DNA from: Bacteroidota bacterium
Lineage (GTDB): Bacteria > Bacteroidota > Bacteroidia > Palsa-948
Assembly: GCA_016213435.1 (NCBI GenBank)
Contig: JACRAL010000157.1
Span: 1 to 33,408, forward strand
Direction: 5' to 3'
DNA length: 33,408 nucleotides
A model generated the notes under the pieces. The model ran no database searches, was not told the DNA's origin, and saw only the letters and a program-made list of their open reading frames with translations. The position numbers were made by a program, and so were the translations under genes. Below, piece by piece: positions 1-5,238 of the stretch. Position 1 is the stretch's first letter. Each line of letters begins with the position of its first letter.

Positions 1-187
1 AGGTTGTTAGTGGATTCATAGCATTTTAATTTTTATGCTAAGAACCTACTTGTTACAATTATTTATTTTGCCGCCCTTCTCTTTTTTTCATCACTCCTAT
101 GTTAATAGAAATCAATGCCGTTTAACCCGATTGCCTTGCGAGTTGAATGAGATATGAATAAATATCTTCTGTGCATCGTTTTTTAGT

Positions 188-195
188 TATCTTTA
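188..195 (+). promoter_or_regulatory. candidate -7 box for the AT-hook-like protein gene
   Basis: The bases TATCTTTA match seven of eight positions of the Bacteroidota -7 consensus TAnnTTTG and end 12 bases before the ATG at 208. No clear TTTG -33 element is seen at the usual spacing. This is inference from a short motif. Confidence 0.25.
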
Positions 196-207
196 CGTAA
201 ATCTAAA

Positions 208-477
208 ATGAAATTAAATAACCTGAAAGGCGGAAAACACAAAAGAGGCAGACCGCCCACCAAACCTGTTGTTTTCAAAGACGGATTTTATTTAGAAGTT
301 CGCAATAGGGCAACCGATCCTGGCAGCGGAGTAAAAATATGCAAGGCCACTCATGCCGAAATGCTTGCTGCAATCGATGAGTATCGTAGAACCAAGTTAG
401 TGGTTGTGCTTGGAGCTTACAAAGATGGCAAGCCTGTTAATGCCATCGTTCCTAAGAAAAGAAAAAAAGCGGACTAA
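208..477 (+). CDS. small basic protein with an AT-hook-like motif, function unknown
   Basis: This 89-residue protein is very basic at both ends. Near the N-terminus (residues 12-20) it has KRGRPPTKP, which contains the Arg-Gly-Arg-Pro core of an AT-hook, a short element that binds the minor groove of AT-rich DNA. The C-terminus is a second lysine and arginine cluster (PKKRKKAD). The middle (residues 24-74) could form a small mixed alpha/beta fold. No signal peptide or membrane segment is seen, so it is probably cytoplasmic. DNA or RNA binding is an inference from charge and the AT-hook-like core only; I do not recognise the family. The ATG at 208 is the first in the frame and lies just downstream of a -7-like box. 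It stands alone, about 270 bases before the hydrophobic-peptide locus. Confidence 0.7.
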   Translation: MKLNNLKGGKHKRGRPPTKPVVFKDGFYLEVRNRATDPGSGVKICKATHAEMLAAIDEYRRTKLVVVLGAYKDGKPVNAIVPKKRKKAD

Positions 478-648
478 CCTTTGGTTGCATTTTTCTTTTG
501 TTTGATGTTTATATAATATGCTGATTTTTAATTAAATATCAATATCTAATTAAATTTAAGCGCACACTTAATTTGTTCTATAATTTACATTATATTAAAT
601 TCTAAACTTTAAGGTGAAAAGAAAAGGGCTTTAATTACCCTTTAAAAT

Positions 649-656
649 TATATTTG
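649..656 (+). promoter_or_regulatory. candidate -7 promoter box of the structured small-peptide RNA
   Basis: TATATTTG is an exact match to the Bacteroidota -7 consensus TAnnTTTG. A start site about seven bases further on would place the hairpin at 659-691 at or very near the 5' end of the RNA. No TTTG is visible 19-21 bases upstream, so the -33 element is weak or absent. Confidence 0.4.
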
Positions 657-747
657 AAATGCAAAAACCCCACTCTTAATGGGGTTTGCATAAACAATGC
701 GAACAGTAAACCGTCCGAGGGGTCTTTAGGACACAATTCCAATCTAT

Positions 748-837
748 ATGGAAAAGGTCAAAAACCTGTTAGAGATAATCGTATTATCTCTAACCATTGC
801 TCTGACTATTCTCGAAATAGTCGTTATCTTTAAATAA
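748..837 (+). CDS. 29-residue single-span hydrophobic micropeptide
   Basis: The frame ATG 748 to TAA 835-837 encodes a charged N-terminus (MEKVKN), a hydrophobic core of about 22 residues containing LEIIVLSL and then LEIVVIF, and a final lysine. This layout predicts one membrane-spanning helix. The two LEI-I/V-V segments and their DNA are similar, which suggests an internal duplication of about 22 bases. No good Shine-Dalgarno sequence is present; AGGA lies about 17 bases upstream. The frame is covered almost completely by perfect RNA hairpins and is followed ten bases later by a rho-independent terminator. Size, hydrophobicity and structured mRNA resemble type I toxin peptides such as the Fst, Ldr and Ibs families, but I see no sequence match to any of them. 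It could instead be a regulatory membrane micropeptide, or an RNA gene in which the frame is fortuitous. Confidence 0.5.
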   Translation: MEKVKNLLEIIVLSLTIALTILEIVVIFK

Positions 838-846
838 GATAACATT

Positions 847-880
847 AAGGGGCGGTGCAAAACATCGCCCTTTTCTTTTT
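847..880 (+). terminator. rho-independent terminator of the micropeptide RNA
   Basis: GGGCGGTG (850-857), loop CAAAA (858-862) and CATCGCCC (863-870) form an 8-bp stem with one G-U pair, extended by AAG against CTT-like bases. It is followed by TTTTCTTTTTTCTTTT. The T-rich tail is on the plus strand only, so it ends plus-strand transcription and does not serve the convergent DUF2279 gene well. Confidence 0.75.
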
Positions 881-973
881 TCTTTTCTTCATTGATATTT
901 TTGGTTGCGTTTATTCCCGCCCCCCTTTGAAACAAAATTGCTTCATAAACTTCTCCAATCGCGTTGACCTCAT

Positions 974-1981
974 TCAATAATACAAAGCGTGAAATTTCAA
1001 TCCATGCTTATTCATTTCCAAAGCAGGAGCCGGAAACTTAATGAAGGCGATAGTTTCAAAAAGAGTTTTAAGAAAATGTGAGCGGGTTTTTATTCTCGTC
1101 AGATCAATGTCGAGAGAAAGATAATATTGCCGATACCGTTCAAACTCAATTACATTCCCCTGCGCATCTGTATAAACAAAATCTGGTTTTCCGCTTATCA
1201 TTCTTTCCGCGCCATAACCAAAAGCAACATTCAGCCATTTTGGGAACGTTAGGCGTGATTTAAAATCCCGACCAACACCAAAGAAAGAGGAAATATTAAA
1301 TGACATCCAGTAACTTTGTCCGTTATAATCTTTGAGCCATTGTTCTGTTAAGTTTTTTCCCAGAAGCGATGGGCGGTATTTTGGGTAATCAGTTTGAGAG
1401 AAAGAAAACTTTAAAGAAATCGCTCCTCCCCCTCTTTGCAAGGGGGAACCAGCAGTCTTATGCTGCAAAAGATTTTTCCCGATAATTAATCCTGATCCAA
1501 TCGTGTTGGCAGAGAAATCGCCCCATGAGAATCCCCACCCCTGAGAAAATCCATCAAGAATCTCCACGGTGCTGAGGAATGCAAAACCCATTGTTCCTCC
1601 CAACAGAATGTTTTTCTTTTGATTGGCTCCGCTCCACTCCATCATATCAATTCCCATCCTGCCGAGATAATAGGATGTCAGCATGTGCCCAGCTTTATCC
1701 ATTTGAAGCCACTCATTACCGTCATTAAAAAAATGAAAGGAAGCATGATAGTAGTAATCTTTATACCATGTATTGCTCAATTGCACGATGGTGCCTGCAT
1801 ATGCTAGTCCCTGAAAAGCAACTACCGAAACATATCGCTTGTTGTTAAATTCAGACGAAGGAGAGAAGAAATTTATAGTAGTATCCTGAGAAAAAAGAAG
1901 CCCCTCCCCGACCCTTCCCATTAGAGAGGAAGAAAAGAAAAAAAATAAAAGCAAATATCTTTTTCTAAACACAAGAAACAT
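974..1981 (-). CDS. DUF2279 family exported protein
   Basis: The 335-residue protein has a hydrophobic N-terminal segment (about residues 8-20) that fits a signal peptide. The region around residues 73-110, including GNEWLQMDKAGHMLTSY, followed by glycine-rich hydrophobic stretches (127-170), matches DUF2279, a YfiM-related family common in Bacteroidota and predicted to be periplasmic or outer-membrane linked. The biochemical role is unknown. The C-terminal half is rich in aromatic residues and could be beta-structured. Two dispersed DNA repeats are translated within it: residues 20-28 (LMGRVGEGL), right at the signal-peptide end, and residues 179-185 in SPLQRGGG. The first may shift the cleavage site. 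The gene lies 77 bases downstream of hemW but has its own exact -7 box at 2026-2033, so it may be transcribed separately. Confidence 0.8.
   Translation of the reverse strand: MFLVFRKRYLLLFFFFSSSLMGRVGEGLLFSQDTTINFFSPSSEFNNKRYVSVVAFQGLAYAGTIVQLSNTWYKDYYYHASFHFFNDGNEWLQMDKAGHMLTSYYLGRMGIDMMEWSGANQKKNILLGGTMGFAFLSTVEILDGFSQGWGFSWGDFSANTIGSGLIIGKNLLQHKTAGSPLQRGGGAISLKFSFSQTDYPKYRPSLLGKNLTEQWLKDYNGQSYWMSFNISSFFGVGRDFKSRLTFPKWLNVAFGYGAERMISGKPDFVYTDAQGNVIEFERYRQYYLSLDIDLTRIKTRSHFLKTLFETIAFIKFPAPALEMNKHGLKFHALYY
1428..1446. repeat. GC-rich palindromic repeat inside the DUF2279 gene
   Basis: CCCCCT (1428-1433) and AGGGGG (1441-1446) flank CTTTGCA. It is translated as part of SPLQRGGG. It resembles, in composition and symmetry, the other GC-rich palindromes of this window. 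Confidence 0.5.
1899..1923. repeat. dispersed 25-bp repeat, copy 1 (inside the DUF2279 gene)
   Basis: This segment begins AGCCCCTCCCCGACCCTTC and matches 2131-2155 at 21 of 25 positions. Here it is translated on the minus strand as LMGRVGEGL at the end of the signal-peptide region. Confidence 0.6.
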
Positions 1982-2025
1982 AAACTAAAATTTTATTTGT
2001 GTGAGCCTTTCCAAAAAGCACGGGA

Positions 2026-2033
2026 CAAAGGTA
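2026..2033 (-). promoter_or_regulatory. candidate -7 box for the DUF2279 gene
   Basis: The minus strand reads TACCTTTG, an exact match to TAnnTTTG. The predicted start of transcription lies about 35-40 bases before the ATG at 1981. No TTTG was found at the -33 position. Confidence 0.4.
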
Positions 2034-2058
2034 GGGAACATTTGTTCGCATCAATTAA

Positions 2059-3243
2059 TCAGGAAACAACAAACAAATCGCTGGCTATTTTATCGGCAAA
2101 AAGCTTGCCATTATCAGCGAGAAGAAAAAGAGCTCCTCCCCGATCCTTCTCATCAAGCCGGGAAATAATCTCTTTTGACTGCAGATACTTTTCACTATGC
2201 GTCAAAAGATGACGTAGGAGTTTATTCCCAAATTGTTTTTCTACAAAGGAAAGATCAATTCCCCATATTGTACGAAGCGAAGTCATGATATATTCATTAA
2301 ACTTTTGCTCTTGCGTGAGCAATTCTTTTTCAAACGGAAGAATGTTTTTCTCTGTAGAATTAATATATACATGATTACTGCTCACATTCCATTGTCGTGA
2401 ATTTCCATTGTAAGAATGAGCGGAAGGTCCTAGTCCGAGATAGTGGGTTCCCTTCCAATAACTTGTGTTGTGTTTTGAATAAAAATCTTTTTTACAGAAA
2501 TTAGAAATTTCGTAATGAATGAAATTATTCTTCCTCATTTCGTTCATTAAAGTTTCAAATTGCTCTGCGCTTTTTTGCGGATCCACATTCTGCATCTTTC
2601 CTTTTTTGATAAAAGCCGCTAAAGCTGTTCTTGGCTCGACCGTGAGGGAGTAACATGAAATATGCAGTACATCGAGAGAGAACGCAATTTGAATATTTTT
2701 CTCCCATTGCTCATTCGTCAGAGTTTGAATTCCATAGATCAGATCGATGGTGATGTTTTTAAATCCTGCTTCCTGCGCTTCTTTCACGGATTGTATTGCA
2801 TCGGATGAATCATGTATCCGGTTCAGAAATTTCAGATCCTCATCCCTAAAACTCTGAATACCGATGCTGAGACGGTTGATTGGAGTCTGAGAAAGCTCCT
2901 TTAGTTTTTCTTTCGAAAGATCATCTGGGTTTGCTTCCAAAGTAATCTCTGCATCCTTATCAATTGAAAAGTATTTTGAGAGTTCGTCAACAATCTGCTT
3001 AATCTCGTCTCCTGATAAAACAGAGGGAGTTCCTCCTCCAAAATAAATTGTATTAACTGCTTCGATCATTCTCTTATCTCCTGCGGGAGAGGGGTCGGGG
3101 GTGAGGTAGTCCTTCTGCAAATAAATTTCTTTCTTAAGCGCATTCAGAAAAGCCTGCTTGCTTTTCAGAGATGTGGAAAAATGAAAATCACAATAGTGAC
3201 ATGCCTGTCGGCAAAATGGAATGTGAATGTAAATGCCTGACAT
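2059..3243 (-). CDS. hemW: HemW, radical SAM haem chaperone (coproporphyrinogen oxidase-like)
   Basis: This 394-residue protein begins with the radical SAM cluster motif IPFCRQACHYCDF (Cys11, Cys15, Cys18), which holds a 4Fe-4S cluster with S-adenosylmethionine. Phe20 stands where true HemN oxidases carry a fourth Cys, which points to HemW, a protein that binds haem and hands it to target proteins. Further family motifs are IYFGGGTPS (residues 66-74), EANPDD, LSIGIQSF, DLIYGIQT, HYEISNF and YLGLGPSAHSY. Length is close to the usual 375-400. Two dispersed repeats are translated in it: residues 46-56 (LTPDPSPAGD), between the cluster motif and GGGTPS, and around residues 364-371 (EKDRGGAL) in the C-terminal HemN_C-like domain. 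The ATG directly follows the stop of the histidine kinase gene, so the two are probably co-translated. Confidence 0.93.
   Translation of the reverse strand: MSGIYIHIPFCRQACHYCDFHFSTSLKSKQAFLNALKKEIYLQKDYLTPDPSPAGDKRMIEAVNTIYFGGGTPSVLSGDEIKQIVDELSKYFSIDKDAEITLEANPDDLSKEKLKELSQTPINRLSIGIQSFRDEDLKFLNRIHDSSDAIQSVKEAQEAGFKNITIDLIYGIQTLTNEQWEKNIQIAFSLDVLHISCYSLTVEPRTALAAFIKKGKMQNVDPQKSAEQFETLMNEMRKNNFIHYEISNFCKKDFYSKHNTSYWKGTHYLGLGPSAHSYNGNSRQWNVSSNHVYINSTEKNILPFEKELLTQEQKFNEYIMTSLRTIWGIDLSFVEKQFGNKLLRHLLTHSEKYLQSKEIISRLDEKDRGGALFLLADNGKLFADKIASDLFVVS
2131..2155. repeat. dispersed 25-bp repeat, copy 2 (inside hemW)
   Basis: This segment begins AGCTCCTCCCCGATCCTTC and differs from 1899-1923 at four positions. 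It is translated as EKDRGGA, a different reading frame from that used in copy 1, which shows that it spreads as DNA and is not a protein motif. Confidence 0.6.
3077..3107. repeat. dispersed 31-bp palindrome-bearing repeat, copy 1 (inside hemW)
   Basis: The 31 bases beginning TCTCCTGCGGGAGAGGGG match 32261-32291 with a single difference (C against T at base 20). The start is an inverted repeat, CTCC-TGCG-GGAG. In hemW it is read on the opposite strand as LTPDPSPAGD. Confidence 0.8.
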
Positions 3244-4749
3244 TTATTTATTCAGCACAATTCTAAAGGTGGTTCCTTTGCCAAGTTCTGAGCGTTTGAC
3301 AAATATTTTTCCTCCATGATAATTTTCTACGATGCGTTTTACGAGCGAAAGGCCTAATCCCCATCCCCGCTGCTTGGTTGTATAGCCGGGCTGAAAAATT
3401 GTTTTGAACCTTGAACGAGGCATTCCTTTGCCTGTATCCGTAACATCTATATAAACAAACTGAAGCTGATCGGAGACTTGTACTGTTACTGAACCATTTC
3501 CATCCATCGCATCCACTGCATTTCGGCAAAGATTTTCTATTACCCACTCAAACAAAGGAATGTTCAATTTTACAAAAATAGTGTGCGAATGTTCTGAAGT
3601 AACAGAAAAACTCACGCTTTTTGAAGACCGCGTTCTCATATAGTCAATAGACGTATTCAACACTGAAAGAATATCTGCTTTATCAAGAACAGGAAGTGAA
3701 CCTATTTTTGAGAAACGTTCTGTAATTGTTTCCAGCCGTTTTACATCCTGCCTTGCTTCGGTGAGTGTATTCTCATCCACCCCTTTCATCTTCAGATATT
3801 CCAGCCAGGCAATAATAGAGGAAAGCGGTGTTCCTAGTTGATGTGCAGTTTCTTTCGCCATGCCGAGCCAAACCTGATCTTGTTCCGCTCTTCGGGCTGT
3901 ACTGAAAAGTATGTAAGAGATCAAAAGAAAGATTCCGATAACTCCGAACTGGATGTAAGGATAATAGCGAAGCTGGGTCAGCAAAAAAGAATCCTGATAA
4001 AAAATAAATTTTTTACGTCCATCCCCAAGGTCAACTTCTATAGGTTGATTTTGCAATGCTATGCTGCTCACCGTTTTCATCACATAAGCTGAATCCTTCA
4101 TCATCAGGGAATCCATGTTGCCAAAAGCAATAATATTTTTCCTCGTTGAATCGGTGTAAATCACAGGAACAGAAGCTGAATTAATCGCAACTTCAGAAAT
4201 AAACGATCGGATTAATCCGTCAAAAACTGTTTTCAGTTCAGTAAACAAATAAGAATCGCGATAGTAGAGATAATTTTTTTTACCGCGGGAGATTTCAATT
4301 TCGATGGGAGTATGCTGCAACTGCATCGTATCCATCTGCTTTTGAAAGAAATACTCCTTATCGGTCACGTTAGCTGTGTCTATGTTTTTCCACAACTTGA
4401 CGTTTCTCTTCTCATCTGCAATAATTGCAGGAATAGTCAGATTGTTTTTTATCACTTCAAACACAAATGTGTAATCACTCAACTCTTTTCCAAGCTGATG
4501 ATTCGCTTCTGCCCACAGTTCTATCTTCTGACGCTCTTCACCTTGTATTTTATGAAAGAGCTCGTTGGTGTATTTTACAAGACTTGCTTTGCGCTGAATG
4601 GCTTCAGCCCAGAGACGAACTTTTTTACGTTCATCATCTGCAATTTTCCTAACAAGGATGTTCGTGTACCACAGCGAGGCAATAACAATAAGTACTGCTC
4701 CTATTAGGAGAAAGAATTTCCAGCGTTGTTTGCGAGAGTAAATATTCAC
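3244..4749 (-). CDS. membrane sensor histidine kinase with duplicated extracytoplasmic module
   Basis: A 501-residue two-component kinase. Transmembrane segments lie at about residues 11-31 and 265-283 and enclose a sensor region of about 230 residues. The kinase core shows the H-box KETAHQLGTPLS with phosphoacceptor His303, the N-box ENLCRNAVDA (405-414), the G1 box DTGKGM (438-443), the F-box FQPGYTTK and the G2 box GWGLGL (462-467). The sensor contains two repeats of about 67 residues (106-172 and 194-260); each ends in a QxPIE, G-K/R-K, YxDSxLxTxL pattern. Two shorter repeats precede them (DDERKKVRLWAEA, residues 38-50; GEERQKIELWAEA, residues 70-82). No response regulator lies nearby, so the partner and signal are unknown. 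hemW follows with no gap. Confidence 0.92.
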   Translation of the reverse strand: MNIYSRKQRWKFFLLIGAVLIVIASLWYTNILVRKIADDERKKVRLWAEAIQRKASLVKYTNELFHKIQGEERQKIELWAEANHQLGKELSDYTFVFEVIKNNLTIPAIIADEKRNVKLWKNIDTANVTDKEYFFQKQMDTMQLQHTPIEIEISRGKKNYLYYRDSYLFTELKTVFDGLIRSFISEVAINSASVPVIYTDSTRKNIIAFGNMDSLMMKDSAYVMKTVSSIALQNQPIEVDLGDGRKKFIFYQDSFLLTQLRYYPYIQFGVIGIFLLISYILFSTARRAEQDQVWLGMAKETAHQLGTPLSSIIAWLEYLKMKGVDENTLTEARQDVKRLETITERFSKIGSLPVLDKADILSVLNTSIDYMRTRSSKSVSFSVTSEHSHTIFVKLNIPLFEWVIENLCRNAVDAMDGNGSVTVQVSDQLQFVYIDVTDTGKGMPRSRFKTIFQPGYTTKQRGWGLGLSLVKRIVENYHGGKIFVKRSELGKGTTFRIVLNK

Positions 4750-4764
4750 ACTTTCTAAATTACT

Positions 4765-4778
4765 AATTCGCGCGAATT
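4765..4778. promoter_or_regulatory. 14-bp perfect palindrome upstream of the histidine kinase gene
   Basis: AATTCGCGCGAATT is self-complementary and lies 16-29 bases before the kinase start. Its position could suit a dimeric regulator or a 5' leader hairpin. No known operator is recognised. Confidence 0.3.
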
Positions 4779-4806
4779 TACGAAAGAAGAGATAAATCCG
4801 TTCCTT

Positions 4807-5190
4807 CTATTGAACTATAAAAGAAACGTCCGGCAGCATTTTTACAGGTGATTGAGTTCCTGATTTCACATATTGAATGCTTTCAATATAGAATTTCCGT
4901 CCTGGTTTAGTATTATAAATAGCATTACGAAATAGTGCCGATAAATTAGAGCCGTTGTAGACGCGGCTAACGGACGTGCCATTTACATTTGTTGGAATAG
5001 CATAAGATACAATTTCAATACGAGAATAGTCCTTTGTTGAGTCTACTAAAGAAAGAAGTTGCATCATGGTGTTGCATGCTAGAATATCCTTCTGTTTAAC
5101 TTTTGGATAAACAGGAGCTTTTTTCTGCTGAGCAAATCCAAGAGAAAAAGAAACAATAACTAAAAATAATATGAGTAGTATTTTTTTCAT
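4807..5190 (-). CDS. small secreted protein resembling the GldM C-terminal domain
   Basis: The 127-residue product begins with a clear signal peptide (MKKILLILFLVIVSFSLGFA, then QQ). The mature part follows the pattern of the last domain of GldM, a periplasmic component of the T9SS motor: a conserved strand IEIVSYAIP, then a TVNG-like NVNG, then FRNAIYNTKPGRKFYIESIQ, and a final strand DVSFIVQ. It would be exported to the periplasm. A role with the secretion machinery is inference, since GldM-C-like domains also occur alone. An in-frame ATG 45 bases upstream exists, but the start at 5190 is preferred because the signal peptide begins there and a -7-like box lies inside the extension. The AsmA-family gene ends 48 bases upstream. 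Confidence 0.7.
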   Translation of the reverse strand: MKKILLILFLVIVSFSLGFAQQKKAPVYPKVKQKDILACNTMMQLLSLVDSTKDYSRIEIVSYAIPTNVNGTSVSRVYNGSNLSALFRNAIYNTKPGRKFYIESIQYVKSGTQSPVKMLPDVSFIVQ

Positions 5191-5205
5191 ATCGGAATAC
5201 CTAAG

Positions 5206-5213
5206 TAAATATA
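5206..5213 (-). promoter_or_regulatory. candidate -7 box for the GldM-C-like protein gene
   Basis: The minus strand reads TATATTTA, seven of eight matches to TAnnTTTG, 15 bases before the ATG at 5190. Confidence 0.25.
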
Positions 5214-5238
5214 AGGGAAATACAGTGATTAGCAAATA

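Larger units (their letters stand above)
659..880 (+). ncRNA. structured short transcript carrying a hydrophobic micropeptide (type I toxin-like architecture)
   Basis: Five hairpins follow each other in about 215 bases. The first (659-672 with 680-691) pairs ATGCAAA and CCCCA with TGGGGTTTGCAT across a two-A bulge and a 7-base loop. The next three lie inside or just after the small reading frame: 768-778 with 784-794 (11 bp), 804-810 with 816-822 (7 bp), and 823-830 with 836-843 (8 bp), all perfect with 5-base loops. The last is the terminator at 847-873. The second and fourth stems share related sequence (GAGATAA, TTATCT, AAGATAA), so alternative long-range pairing is possible. A 5' capping hairpin, a leader of about 85 bases, a short hydrophobic frame and a strong terminator together resemble type I toxin mRNAs. 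Expression and function are inference. Confidence 0.5.

Noticed and set aside
659-691. Terminator of the AT-hook-like gene
   Set aside because: The stem is strong but no T-run follows on the plus strand, and an exact -7 box directly upstream suits a 5' leader hairpin better.
744-977. 77-residue minus-strand frame overlapping the DUF2279 stop
   Set aside because: It lies opposite the hairpin locus, has no recognisable domain, and its hydrophilic content looks like a shadow of the palindromic sequence.
3263-3547. 94-residue minus-strand frame inside the histidine kinase gene
   Set aside because: It is a shifted-frame shadow of the conserved ATPase domain coding region.
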